From positions 1 through 64,000 of the forward strand of contig JAICQO010000016.1 in the NCBI GenBank assembly GCA_025937835.1: a stretch of 64,000 nt of DNA, written 5' to 3'. The DNA is from Polyangiaceae bacterium (lineage in GTDB: Bacteria > Myxococcota_A > Polyangia > Polyangiales > Polyangiaceae). A program made the position numbers and the translations under genes. Below the pieces are notes generated by a model. That model had not been told where the DNA came from. It searched no databases and saw only the letters and a list, made by a program, of their open reading frames with translations. Of the stretch, positions 18,605 through 27,345 are shown in pieces; positions within the stretch are counted from its first letter, which is position 1, and the number at the start of each line of letters is the position of its first letter.

Positions 18605-19240
18605 TCAAGGCGCAGCGCTTACCTGAACCGACTCGGGCGCCGCGAGATAAGGCTGCTCGACGGCGAGCGGGAGCACGCGGCCGTCGCGCCAGAACTGCCC
18701 GCTGATAATTCGCACGTTTTGCGCGCGCGCCTGGATGACAGCGCTCACCACGGCAGCCACGGACGTTGCCGGTGCTCCCAGGACGTGAGTCAGAATGTCC
18801 CCGTCGCGCATGCCGATGCCGAGCGCGGCCACGCCGTCCAGCCTCAACCCCGCGGGCCTTTGACCCAAAGCGGCTACGGGCACGCCCCGAGGGACTGCTC
18901 GCCGCTCGGCGAGCTGCAGGACGCGCTGTGCGGAAACAAAAACGCCTCGCTCCGCAGCCGGCGGGGCCGCCTTTGGTTTCCGACTCCGCCGTCCGGTAAC
19001 CGGCTTTGGCTCACTCGGCTTGCTGAGCACGTCCGCGAGCTCCGGAATAGCGACCGGCTCGGTCGGAACCGAGGGCGGCGGCTCTGCTGCGGGACGGTGC
19101 AGCGGCAGCTCGGCGCACGCCAGCGCCGCTTCGCGCCCCAACGCCCGACCCATCGAGTCGGCTACTCGCTGGTTTGCGAACACGGCGCCCGTCGGGACCG
19201 CGACGAAGAGCAGTGCTGCGAGCACGTACCGAGGGAGCAC
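18605..19240 (-). CDS. Membrane-anchored PDZ-domain protein (GspC-like)
   Basis: 211 residues from a GTG at 19240; the frame is open to 19318 but that start overlaps the DUF3293 gene, and GTG 19258 is another option. A single N-terminal membrane helix (YVLAALLFVAVPTGAVFA) is followed by a Pro-rich linker. The C-terminal 90 residues contain a PDZ-like core, LRLDGVAALGIGMRDGDILTHV and AAVVSAVIQARAQNVRII. The topology, a single anchor then linker then PDZ, resembles type II secretion GspC or periplasmic scaffold proteins. No other secretion genes are nearby, so this is better read as a lone periplasmic adaptor. Moderate confidence in PDZ, low in role. Confidence 0.55.
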   Translation of the reverse strand: MLPRYVLAALLFVAVPTGAVFANQRVADSMGRALGREAALACAELPLHRPAAEPPPSVPTEPVAIPELADVLSKPSEPKPVTGRRSRKPKAAPPAAERGVFVSAQRVLQLAERRAVPRGVPVAALGQRPAGLRLDGVAALGIGMRDGDILTHVLGAPATSVAAVVSAVIQARAQNVRIISGQFWRDGRVLPLAVEQPYLAAPESVQVSAAP

Positions 19241-19268
19241 GGGGCCCCACTCTAGCACGCGGGCTCGG

Positions 19269-19736
19269 CTAGCTCCGGACCCGCCAGTGCCCCTGGAAAG
19301 TCTTCCCGATATCGTCACAGGTCGGGTCGGTAACGATCAGCTCCGGGCGAGCGCCCTGGCAGTAGACGATGGTGTTCTGGCGAAAGGTGCGTCCGAAATC
19401 GATCGCCTCTTTGCGGTCGATGCCGTGGACGAGCCACGCGGGCTCGCGCCAGACGCCCTCCGGCTCCTCGTCGTATCCGACGCAGTGCTCCACGCGGTAA
19501 CAGCCGTACACCAGCAGATCCCTGAGCACCTGATGCCGGGTGTCGTTGACCCGGCGCGGCAGCAGCATGCTGCGCGGGTTGTAGGCGGTGAGCACCGCGA
19601 AGTCGCGGCGCAGGAGCTCGGGCAGGGTAGCGATGTCTTTGACGATCTCGCCGTCGAGCGAGACGCGCAGGACGCCGTTTTCAGAGGGGAGCTCGTAGAC
19701 GGTGGCGAAATAGGAGCGGAGAAGGTTCGAATCCAC
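19269..19736 (-). CDS. DUF3293-type protein
   Basis: 155 residues, soluble. The conserved core LLRRDFAVLTAYNPRS, the later VEHCVGYDEEPEGVWREPAWLVHG and the FGRTFRQNTIVYCQG segment are the pattern I associate with DUF3293 domain proteins, whose function is unknown. It lies 52 bases downstream of the response regulator gene and 28 bases before the PDZ gene on the same strand, so it could be the tail of the two-component operon. Confidence 0.65.
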   Translation of the reverse strand: MDSNLLRSYFATVYELPSENGVLRVSLDGEIVKDIATLPELLRRDFAVLTAYNPRSMLLPRRVNDTRHQVLRDLLVYGCYRVEHCVGYDEEPEGVWREPAWLVHGIDRKEAIDFGRTFRQNTIVYCQGARPELIVTDPTCDDIGKTFQGHWRVRS

Positions 19737-19788
19737 GGGGCGGGCGGCTTATACCACGCTCTCCGCTCGAGACGAGCCGGGGCCGGCC

Positions 19789-20487
19789 TCAAGTCCGGAA
19801 CCGGTAGCCGACGCCGCGTACGGTGAGCAGGTGGCTCGGCTCGGCTGGATCGCGCTCGAGCTTGGTACGGAGCTGCAGCACGAAGTTGTCGATGGTCCGC
19901 AGCGTGCCGTGGTGCCCCGGGCCCCAGACGCGCGTCAGGATCTCTTCTCGGGACAGCGGGCGGTTCGAGGCCTCGACCAGGCACCACAGAACGTCGAACT
20001 CGGTGGCCGTGAGCCCCACCGCTTCCCCGGCGCGATACACCTCGCGCATGCCGGCGTTGATCTCGAGCTCCCCGGTGCGAACGATTTGCTCGACCTTCTG
20101 ACGCGCGATCCCGTCGCGCCGCAGCACGGCCTTGATCCGGGCCAAGAGCTCAGCGAGCCCGAACGGCTTGGTGATGTAGTCCTCGGCGCCGAGCTCGAGG
20201 CCCATCACCTTGTCCATCTCGGCGCCGCGCGCGCTGAGCATCACGATCGGCACGGTTTGTCCGCGGGCGCGCAAGGCACGCACCACCTCGAAGCCGTTCA
20301 TCTTCGGCAGCATCACGTCCATGATCGCGAGATCGATGTCGCCCTCGGCTGCGCGCGACAACGCCGACTCGCCGTCGACCGCGATGCTCACACGATAGCC
20401 CTCTGCCCGCAGGTTCATCTCCAGACCGAGGGTGATGCTCTCGTCGTCCTCGACGATCAGGATGTGCTTGCCGGTCACGACCGCCAC
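19789..20487 (-). CDS. OmpR/PhoB-family response regulator
   Basis: 232 residues from a GTG one base after the sensor kinase stop. The receiver domain is complete: acidic pair in LIVEDDES, phospho-acceptor D57 in AIMDVMLP, S85 and K107 in ITKPF. The C-terminal winged helix (about 135-230) has the expected TATEFDVLWCLVEASNRPLS, EEILTRVWG and VRGVGYRF motifs. It should bind DNA after phosphorylation by the kinase encoded just upstream. All key residues are present; target genes are unknown. Confidence 0.95.
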   Translation of the reverse strand: MAVVTGKHILIVEDDESITLGLEMNLRAEGYRVSIAVDGESALSRAAEGDIDLAIMDVMLPKMNGFEVVRALRARGQTVPIVMLSARGAEMDKVMGLELGAEDYITKPFGLAELLARIKAVLRRDGIARQKVEQIVRTGELEINAGMREVYRAGEAVGLTATEFDVLWCLVEASNRPLSREEILTRVWGPGHHGTLRTIDNFVLQLRTKLERDPAEPSHLLTVRGVGYRFRT

Positions 20488-20488
20488 C

Positions 20489-21400
20489 TCAAGGGCTCGC
20501 TCGTAGCACCAACGTGAAGGCGCTGCCGCGCCCCTGATCGCTTTCCAGCTCCACGCGCCCGCCGTGCGCCCGCATCACGTGTTTGACGATCGCGAGGCCG
20601 AGCCCGGAGCCCTCGCGGACCCGCGACAGGCGATCGTCCACGCGGTAGAACTTCTGGAAAATCCGCTTGTGCTCGACCTTGGGGATGCCGGCGCCGTTGT
20701 CCTTGACCGTGACGCGCACGTCGTTGCCCGTCTGTTCGACGAACACGTCGATCCGGGCCGGGTCGCCGCCATACTTGTGAGCGTTGGTGAGCAGGTTGAA
20801 GAGCGCGTCGGAGACGGCGCCGCGGTCTGCGTGCACGGTGATGGACTCGGACGGGAGCTCGACGTTGAGCTCGACGGCGCGGCGCTCACGCACCGGCTCG
20901 AAGGCCTCGACCGCGGTCTCGACGATCGAGCGTAGGTCCGTGTCTTTCATGACGAATTCGCGACGCCCGCTCTCCATGCGCCCCCAGTCGAGCAGGCGAT
21001 CGATGAGCTCCTGCAGGCGCGTGCCCTCTCTCGCCAGGCCCTGGATGCATTTGTCCTCGGCCTCGACGTCGCCGCGGCGGAGCGCGAGCGTCTCGGTGAA
21101 GAGCCGGATCGACGTGAGCGGCGTGCGCAGCTCGTGCGAGACCTTCGACACGAAGTCGCTCTGTAGCCGGGACAAGTTGGCCTCGCGGCGCACGAACACC
21201 CAGACCAGGATCACGCCCGTGGCGGCCGCGCCGCTCAGCGCCATCACCAGGATCCCCATCAGCAGGTTCAGCCGCGCTTCACCCGTGAACAGCAGGATCA
21301 CGCCGAGCGCGAGCAGCAGCGCGGTCGGCACGACGACCAGAGCGATCAGCAGGATGACGATGCGGCGATAGCCGAGCGCCGCCAGGTCGCGGGAAGCCAT
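20489..21400 (-). CDS. Intramembrane-type sensor histidine kinase
   Basis: 303 residues. Two membrane helices (about 13-37 and 46-70) are joined by a loop of only about eight residues, so there is almost no periplasmic domain. This is the layout of kinases that sense membrane or accessory-protein signals. There is no HAMP domain. The H-box is FVSKVSHELRTPLTS with phospho-accepting H89; N-box LFNLLTNAHKYGG, G1 VKDNGAGIP and G2 GSGLGLAIVKHV are all present. One base separates it from the response regulator, forming an HK-RR operon. Confidence 0.93.
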   Translation of the reverse strand: MASRDLAALGYRRIVILLIALVVVPTALLLALGVILLFTGEARLNLLMGILVMALSGAAATGVILVWVFVRREANLSRLQSDFVSKVSHELRTPLTSIRLFTETLALRRGDVEAEDKCIQGLAREGTRLQELIDRLLDWGRMESGRREFVMKDTDLRSIVETAVEAFEPVRERRAVELNVELPSESITVHADRGAVSDALFNLLTNAHKYGGDPARIDVFVEQTGNDVRVTVKDNGAGIPKVEHKRIFQKFYRVDDRLSRVREGSGLGLAIVKHVMRAHGGRVELESDQGRGSAFTLVLRASP

Positions 21401-21437
21401 CTCCCGGAACTATACCCAGAACTCGAGGTCTCGGCTC

Positions 21438-23447
21438 TCAGACATCCAGATCCACCACTAGGGCCCTGAGCAACTCCGCCACGGCGATGGCCTGCACCGG
21501 GCAGCCCCGCGCGCGATGCGGCGCGTCGCCGTCGGCGAGCTGGGCGACCTGTCCGAGGATGAGGCCCTCGTCCGCTCCCTGCTCGATCAGCGCGCGGAGG
21601 TCGTAGTACACGTCCATGTCGTCGGGGGCGAGACGCAGCGCAGCGCGCACGTAAAAGCCGAGCAAGTGCGCCCACGCAGTCCCCTGGTGGTACGCGACCT
21701 CACGCTCGGCGGCATCACCCGCGAACTGCGGCACGTAGCGGCGATCGCTCGGCGACAGGCTGCGCACGCCGCGCGGAGTCAAGAGCTCCGAGCGCACGCG
21801 TTCCAGCACGGCCTGCGCTTGCCAGGGCTCGAACAGGTCCGGATCGACCGCGAGGGCGATCAGCGCGTTGGGGCGAATGCTGGTGTCGCCCCAGGCGTCG
21901 CTGCTGTCTTTGGCCTCGCTCAAGCAGTCATAGGGATAGTCGGTCTCGTGACACCAGAACCGAGCCCGGAACGCGCTGCGGACGCGCGCAGCCGAGTCGC
22001 GCGCCAGCGCAGCGAGCTTTTCGTGCCCGTAGGCGCCGGCGAGGCGGGCCAGCGTCTGCGTACCGCGCGACCACAACGCCTGGTGCTCGATCGCGAGGCC
22101 TGGACGGGGCGTAATCAGGTGCGGCCCGACCTTGGCGTCCATCCAGGTGAGCGCCATGCCGCTCGCTCCAGTAGCGACGAGCCCGTCGGAGGAGAGCCAG
22201 ATCAAGCGGCGCGCCCGGCTGCGAACGCGCGTGAAGGCGCGGACCAGGGCCGGGAACAGCAGGTTCTTGAGCAGGTGGTGCTCGACGCCCGAGTGCCGCT
22301 CGAGCGCCCGCGCCACCTCGAACAGCCACAGCGTGGCGTCCGGCAGGCTCTTGCTGCGCCGCGCGCCGAGCTCCGGCAGACGCTCGGGTAAAAGCCCGCC
22401 GCGCTGAGCGCCGAGCAACGTCTCGAGCGCGCCTTCCAGCAGATCCAGCCGATTTCGCGCGATGTGCAGGCCGGGCAGGGCCATCACCCAGTCGCGGAGC
22501 AGCGCGGCGTGCCAGGGGTAGCCCGCGATCACCCGCGGCCGCTCGGAACCCTCGAGGCAGAACTCCGAGGCCGCGACCCAGAGCGCGCGCACGCTCGCAG
22601 GCCGCTCCTCGCCGGGATCCTCGGACAGGATGGCGTTGGCTGCCTGCTCCATCAGCTCTTGAGGCGAGCCGTTGGGGAGCCGATCCACGGCCACGACCAG
22701 ATACGCGGTGCGCTGCGGCTCGAGGTGCATCTCGAACACGCCCGGCGTCCAGATGTCCTCCTGGAACGGGATGCCGTCGCTGCGATCCGCGAGGTATTCG
22801 AAGCGCCGCCACCAATCGGGCGAGCCCATGAACATGCCGGTGTGCCCGAACACGACCGGCGGCAGATCCGGAACCGGCCGCATCTCGACGGCGCCGGACT
22901 TGAGCGACAAGACCTGCATCATGCCGCCGTGCTCCTGCACGAGCGCGTCCGCCGGCCGCATCGGCATCAGCGGCCGCACGTTGAGCAAGCCCGGGGTCGG
23001 ACCGAGCAAGCGATAGCCGATGATCAGCGCGTTTTTGCCGCGCACGAGGCACATCGTGCGCTCCAGCGTGTGCTGCCCGAGCCGGAACGCCCAGCGTGGC
23101 AGCGGCTGCTGGCTGAAGCTCGCGAGCGAGCGGTAGCCGGGCGTCGGCGCGACGTTCGGGAACTGATGGGTCGAGATCCGGTACGTGCGACGCTCCGGGC
23201 CCAGGGTCACGGAGGTCTCGCCGTGGCTCATGATCACGTGGCGTCCGAGCGGTGCCGGCAGATCGGCGACCAACACGCCATGGTGCCGGCGCGTGTGCAT
23301 GAGCGAGATCGTGCTCATCGCGTAGGCACCGGCGCCGTTGGTGTGGATCCACTCGCGCTCGGCGGGCGCGAGCTGGCCGTGTGTCTCGACGGTCGGCCAA
23401 GGCCCGTCACGAGACAGCCGGTAGTCGCTGCCGGGGCGAACCTTCAC
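21438..23447 (-). CDS. Glycogen debranching enzyme (amylo-alpha-1,6-glucosidase type)
   Basis: 669 residues from a GTG that overlaps the aroE stop (GTGA). The N-terminal half has the beta-rich GDE N domain (EWIHTNGAGAYAMSTISL, MHTRRHHGVLVADLPAPLGR). The C-terminal (alpha/alpha)6 half carries LVATGASGMALTWMDAK, the acidic catalytic region, IEHQALW and AYHQGTAWAHLLGFY. It should hydrolyse alpha-1,6 branch points during glycogen or maltodextrin breakdown in the cytosol. It sits at the distal end of an operon xseA-aroE-GDE, an association I find hard to explain functionally. Confidence 0.87.
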   Translation of the reverse strand: MKVRPGSDYRLSRDGPWPTVETHGQLAPAEREWIHTNGAGAYAMSTISLMHTRRHHGVLVADLPAPLGRHVIMSHGETSVTLGPERRTYRISTHQFPNVAPTPGYRSLASFSQQPLPRWAFRLGQHTLERTMCLVRGKNALIIGYRLLGPTPGLLNVRPLMPMRPADALVQEHGGMMQVLSLKSGAVEMRPVPDLPPVVFGHTGMFMGSPDWWRRFEYLADRSDGIPFQEDIWTPGVFEMHLEPQRTAYLVVAVDRLPNGSPQELMEQAANAILSEDPGEERPASVRALWVAASEFCLEGSERPRVIAGYPWHAALLRDWVMALPGLHIARNRLDLLEGALETLLGAQRGGLLPERLPELGARRSKSLPDATLWLFEVARALERHSGVEHHLLKNLLFPALVRAFTRVRSRARRLIWLSSDGLVATGASGMALTWMDAKVGPHLITPRPGLAIEHQALWSRGTQTLARLAGAYGHEKLAALARDSAARVRSAFRARFWCHETDYPYDCLSEAKDSSDAWGDTSIRPNALIALAVDPDLFEPWQAQAVLERVRSELLTPRGVRSLSPSDRRYVPQFAGDAAEREVAYHQGTAWAHLLGFYVRAALRLAPDDMDVYYDLRALIEQGADEGLILGQVAQLADGDAPHRARGCPVQAIAVAELLRALVVDLDV

Positions 23448-24331
23448 TCTGCCCTCCGCCGGGCGAGGGCGAGCTCCGCCGCCTCGCGCAGGGGACCGAG
23501 CGGCGGCAGCACGCCGAGCCAGAGCTCGATCGCAAGCGCCGCCTGCCCGACCAACATGCCGAGGCCGTGGCTCGCGCGCACTCCCGCGGCAGCTGCCGCC
23601 TTCACGAACTCGGTGTCGGGCGGGTTGTAGACGAGGTCGTAGCCGACGGCGCCGCGGCGAAGCTCACGCCAGGGCACGATTTCAGCCACGGCCGCGCCCG
23701 AGTCTGCGCCGTGCATGCCGGCGCTCGTGCCCTGAACGATCACGTCCGCGCTGCGCAGCGCTCGCCCGAGCGGCTCGGCCACGGGCGCCGTGTGCACGCA
23801 CCACTCGACGAGCTCGGCGTCGAGCCGCAGGAAGGCCTCGGCGTGAGCCCACTGTGCGCGAGGCAGGGCCGAGGTCCAGCGCCGGGCGCTCACGGTGACG
23901 CGCGCACCGAGCGCGCGCAGCGCCGCGACGGCCGCGATCGAAGCGCCGCCGCTGCCGAGCACGACGGCGGTCTCCGGCTCGGGCACGAGCGCCGCGAGCT
24001 CTCGGGACAGCGCCGGAACGTCCGTGTTGTGCGCGACCAAACCGCCGTTGGCCTCGCGCTTCAACACGTTGGCCGCGCCCACGGAGGCGGCCACGGGATC
24101 CACGCGGTCGGCGAGCGAGAGTGCGGCGCGCTTCCAAGGGATCGTGACGTTGGCACCAGCGATGTCGCCGCGGCGCACGGCGTCGACCGCGTGAGCGAGC
24201 GCGACTTCGTCGGGCAGATCGACGAGCTCGTAGCGATGCGGCAAGCCGAGCGCCCGGTAAGCGGCGGCGTGGATCGCCGGTGACATGGAGTGCTGCACCG
24301 GGTGCCCGAACAAGGCGAATTTCAGGCTCAT
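23444..24331 (-). CDS. aroE: Shikimate dehydrogenase
   Basis: 295 residues. NADP-dependent reduction of 3-dehydroshikimate to shikimate in aromatic amino-acid synthesis. Substrate-binding SxS is S15-M-S17 (QHSMSPAI), catalytic Lys is K67 in NVTIPWKR and catalytic Asp D104 in HNTDVPAL. GAANVL and the NADP loop VVLGSGGASIAAVAAL are present. A second segment near the C-terminus, VYNPPDTEF, and GLGMLVGQAALAIELW complete the family. It overlaps xseA by ATGA at its start and the debranching enzyme by GTGA at its end. Confidence 0.95.
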   Translation of the reverse strand: MSLKFALFGHPVQHSMSPAIHAAAYRALGLPHRYELVDLPDEVALAHAVDAVRRGDIAGANVTIPWKRAALSLADRVDPVAASVGAANVLKREANGGLVAHNTDVPALSRELAALVPEPETAVVLGSGGASIAAVAALRALGARVTVSARRWTSALPRAQWAHAEAFLRLDAELVEWCVHTAPVAEPLGRALRSADVIVQGTSAGMHGADSGAAVAEIVPWRELRRGAVGYDLVYNPPDTEFVKAAAAAGVRASHGLGMLVGQAALAIELWLGVLPPLGPLREAAELALARRRAE

Positions 24332-25707
24332 TCGGGCTCCTCCGGCGCGGCGGTCGCTGGCACGGCATCGCTCGTCGTGTCGGTCACGCTGGCTCGCAGG
24401 CGGCCGGACGACAGGCGGATGTCGAGCGCGTCACCGGGCGAGGCCTGCTTGGCGTCGAGCAGCGCGCGCCCGCGTGCATCGAGCACGATCGAGTAGCCGC
24501 GCGCCAGCACCGACAGCGGCGAGAGCGCGTCCAGGCGTCCCGAGGCGCGCGACAGCTCCGAGCGGCTCACGCCGAGCCGGAGCCGCATCGCGGCCGAGAG
24601 CCGCGCCGGCATCGGACCGAGCTCGGCGCGACCGAGGGCTATCACCGCGCGCGGGTGCCGGGTCAGGAGCCGCGCGTGCAGCGCCGACAGCGCCGAGCGC
24701 CGTTGCGACAGCGCGCGCGTCAAGCGGCTCCGCAGCCGGCGCTCCAGATCGTTGAGCTCGCGATCGCGGAGCGCGATCACGAACCTCGGGTCGGCGAGGC
24801 GCGTTCGCTTGCGCTGGACCGCTGCGCGCTCGAGGTGGAGCCGGTTCTGGAACGTGCGCGCGAGCGCCGTGCGGCAGCGCTCGAGCCGCTCACGCTGTGC
24901 GCGCGCGTCGGGGACGCACAGCTCGGCGGCCTGCGAGGGCGTGGCCGCGCGCCGGTCCGCCACCAGATCGGCGAGCGAAATGTCGGTTTCGTGGCCCACC
25001 GCGCTCACGACCGGGACACGCACGGCGGCGATCCGCCGCACCACCCGCTCGTCGTTGAAAGCCATCAGATCCTCGTTGGAGCCGCCGCCGCGCCCCACGA
25101 TCAGCACCTCGAGCCCAGGATAGCGCTCGATGCGCGCTATCGCATTCAGCAAACTGCGCACGGCGCCGTCGCCCTGGACCAGCGCCGGAGACAGCACGAG
25201 CCGCACGCTGCCGCGCCGGAACGCGACGGTGCGGATGTCCGCAAACGCAGCGCCGGCGCCGCTCGTCACCACGCCGACCACGCGCGGTGCTTCCGGCAAC
25301 GGCCGCTTTCTGGCCGGGTCGAACAGACCCTCGGCCTCGAGCTTCTTTTTCAGCTCCTCCAGCGCGACCAGCAGCGCCCCGCGACCCGCCGGCCGCACGC
25401 GCTGCCCGACGAGCTGCAAACGCCCCCGGGGCGCCCAGACCGTGACTTTGCCCCAGAGCTGGATGCGCGCGCCGTCTACGAGCACGCGCGCTGCTCGGAG
25501 CGCGTCGAAGCGATACAGAACGCAGTCGATCACCGCGTCTTCGGCCTCATCTTTCAGGGTGAAGTACACGTGGCCGCTCGTGGCCCGCTTGAGCGAGCTC
25601 ACCTCGCCCTCGATCCAGAAGTCGCCGCTCGCGGTTTCGACCGCGAGACGCAGCCGCCGGTCCAGCTCGGCGACACTGAGAACGGGCTCTGGGTTCCCTC
25701 CGCTCAC
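24328..25707 (-). CDS. xseA: Exodeoxyribonuclease VII large subunit
   Basis: 459 residues from a GTG. N-terminal OB-fold (FWIEGEVSSLKRATSGHVYFTL) followed by the catalytic domain with VVGVVTSGAGAAFADI, VGRGGGSNEDLMAFNDE and VSAVGHETDISLADLVADRRAATPSQA spread over about residues 135-260, then a long coiled region. It degrades single-stranded DNA together with a small subunit, XseB. No xseB gene is seen in this operon or window. The promoter is in the divergent region shared with accC, and a TATAGA hexamer lies only about nine bases before the start. Confidence 0.93.
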   Translation of the reverse strand: MSGGNPEPVLSVAELDRRLRLAVETASGDFWIEGEVSSLKRATSGHVYFTLKDEAEDAVIDCVLYRFDALRAARVLVDGARIQLWGKVTVWAPRGRLQLVGQRVRPAGRGALLVALEELKKKLEAEGLFDPARKRPLPEAPRVVGVVTSGAGAAFADIRTVAFRRGSVRLVLSPALVQGDGAVRSLLNAIARIERYPGLEVLIVGRGGGSNEDLMAFNDERVVRRIAAVRVPVVSAVGHETDISLADLVADRRAATPSQAAELCVPDARAQRERLERCRTALARTFQNRLHLERAAVQRKRTRLADPRFVIALRDRELNDLERRLRSRLTRALSQRRSALSALHARLLTRHPRAVIALGRAELGPMPARLSAAMRLRLGVSRSELSRASGRLDALSPLSVLARGYSIVLDARGRALLDAKQASPGDALDIRLSSGRLRASVTDTTSDAVPATAAPEEPE

Positions 25708-25866
25708 GGCGGCCCTCTATAGCATCCCTGAGCGACCCGCACGCCTCGGAAGCTCGCTTCCGAGCAGCGCCGATCGGCAGAGAGTCACCTACATTTCCCG
25801 CGACAAAGCCGCCCCTAGCGGCGCTCCCGTGTTCAGCCCGACGGTGGCTCTGCTACTAGGGGTGCG
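25708..25866. promoter_or_regulatory. Divergent xseA/accC intergenic region with two inverted repeats
   Basis: A perfect 8-bp inverted repeat with 4-base spacer (CTCGGAAG and CTTCCGAG) lies at 25745-25764, and a perfect 10-bp palindrome GCCGATCGGC at 25769-25778. A third, short one (GCCG/CGGC) lies near 25808. The first two are placed where an operator or the accC 5' leader would be. A TATAGA on the minus strand at 25716-25721 could be the xseA -10. The sites are seen in the sequence; a regulatory role is inferred. Confidence 0.45.
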
Positions 25867-27339
25867 GTGCCCACCAAGCTCCTGATCGCGAATCGCGGCG
25901 AGATCGCCGTCCGCGTCGCGCGTGCGGCGCGCGAGCGCGGGATCGAGGTCGTGGCCGTGTTCACCGAGGCCGACCGTCACAGCCTGCACCTCCGCTACGC
26001 GGACGAGGCCGTGGCGCTGGGCGACGACCCGCGGGCCTACCTCGACATCGAACGCATCATCCAGGCGGCGCGTCGCTCCGGAGCCGACGCCGTCCACCCG
26101 GGCTACGGCTTCCTGTCGGAGAACGCCGACTTCGCGGAAGCGTGCCAGCGCGCGCGGCTCGGCTTCGTCGGCCCGCCGCCGTCCGCGATCCGGGCCATGG
26201 GTAGCAAGGAGCGAGCGCGCGCCGCGATGACGGCCGCCGGCGTACCGGTCGTGCCGGGCGGGCCCGCGTCGACGCTGGAAGAAGCACGGGAGACGGCGCG
26301 CCGCGTGGGCTATCCGATCCTGGTCAAGGCCACCGACGGCGGCGGCGGCAAGGGCATGCGCCGCGTCGATCGCGAGGCGGAGCTCGCCCAGGTGCTCGAG
26401 CGCACGGCCAGCGAGGCGCTCTCGGCCTTCGGCAGCCGCGCCGTCTACATCGAGAAGGCCATCGATCACCCGCGCCACGTCGAGATCCAGGTGCTCGGCG
26501 ACCGCGAAGGGCGGCTCGTCCACCTGTTCGAGCGCGACTGTTCGATCCAGCGCCGCCACCAGAAGATCATCGAAGAGACGCCGTGCCCCCCGCTGCCACC
26601 GGCCACGCTCGAGGAGATGTGCCGCGTGGCGCTGCGCGCGGCCGAATCGATCGGCTACTACTCCGCGGGCACCTGCGAGTTCCTGCTCGACTCGAACGGC
26701 GCCTTCTACTTCCTCGAGATGAACACGCGGCTCCAGGTCGAGCACCCGATCACGGAGCTCGTGACGGGCGTCGATCTGGTGCACGAGATGCTCCGCATCG
26801 CGGACGGCGAACCGATCTCGATCGACGTCCCGCGCCGGCGCGGCGCCGCGATCGAGGCGCGCATCAACGCCGAGGATCCGAAGCGCGGCTTTTTGCCGAG
26901 CCCGGGCAACATCGAGCAGTGGCTCGCGCCCTCGGGCCCGGGTGTGCGCGTGGACAGCGGCGTGGCAGCCGGCTCCGAGGTGAGCCCGCACTACGACCCG
27001 CTGCTCGCCAAGCTCGTCGTGTGGGGCGAGACGCGCGCGGCGGCCGTGGCGCGGCTCCGGCGCGCGCTCTCGGAGTTTGCCGTGGTCGGCATCGACACGA
27101 ACCTCGGCTTCCTGCTCGATCTCTCGCAAGATCCCGCGTTCGTGCGCGGCGATTACGCGACCGACTTCGTCAATCTGCACCCGGAGCTCGGAGCGACGGC
27201 GCTGCCGCAAGCCGCCCTGCACGATCTCGGCCGTGCGCTCGGCGCCCTGTCGCTGCTCGACGAAAAGAGCGAGCCCCGGGCGCCGAACGGCACGTCCCCG
27301 TGGGTGCTCGCCGACCGCGCCCGCCTGCGCGAGCGCTGA
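25867..27339 (+). CDS. accC: Biotin carboxylase subunit of acyl-CoA carboxylase
   Basis: 490 residues from a GTG preceded by AGGGG five bases upstream. It carboxylates biotin on its carrier protein using ATP and bicarbonate, the first step of acetyl- or propionyl-CoA carboxylation. Visible are the N-domain LLIANRGEIAVRVARAA, ATP-grasp loop KATDGGGGKGMRRV, CSIQRRHQKIIEE, and EMNTRLQVEHPITE. The C-terminal domain has INAEDPKRGF. It is about 40 residues longer than E. coli AccC. No biotin carrier gene is adjacent, so the carboxylase partner must be encoded elsewhere. It ends six bases from the convergent kinase gene. Confidence 0.92.
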   Translation: MPTKLLIANRGEIAVRVARAARERGIEVVAVFTEADRHSLHLRYADEAVALGDDPRAYLDIERIIQAARRSGADAVHPGYGFLSENADFAEACQRARLGFVGPPPSAIRAMGSKERARAAMTAAGVPVVPGGPASTLEEARETARRVGYPILVKATDGGGGKGMRRVDREAELAQVLERTASEALSAFGSRAVYIEKAIDHPRHVEIQVLGDREGRLVHLFERDCSIQRRHQKIIEETPCPPLPPATLEEMCRVALRAAESIGYYSAGTCEFLLDSNGAFYFLEMNTRLQVEHPITELVTGVDLVHEMLRIADGEPISIDVPRRRGAAIEARINAEDPKRGFLPSPGNIEQWLAPSGPGVRVDSGVAAGSEVSPHYDPLLAKLVVWGETRAAAVARLRRALSEFAVVGIDTNLGFLLDLSQDPAFVRGDYATDFVNLHPELGATALPQAALHDLGRALGALSLLDEKSEPRAPNGTSPWVLADRARLRER

Positions 27340-27345
27340 CGCTGG

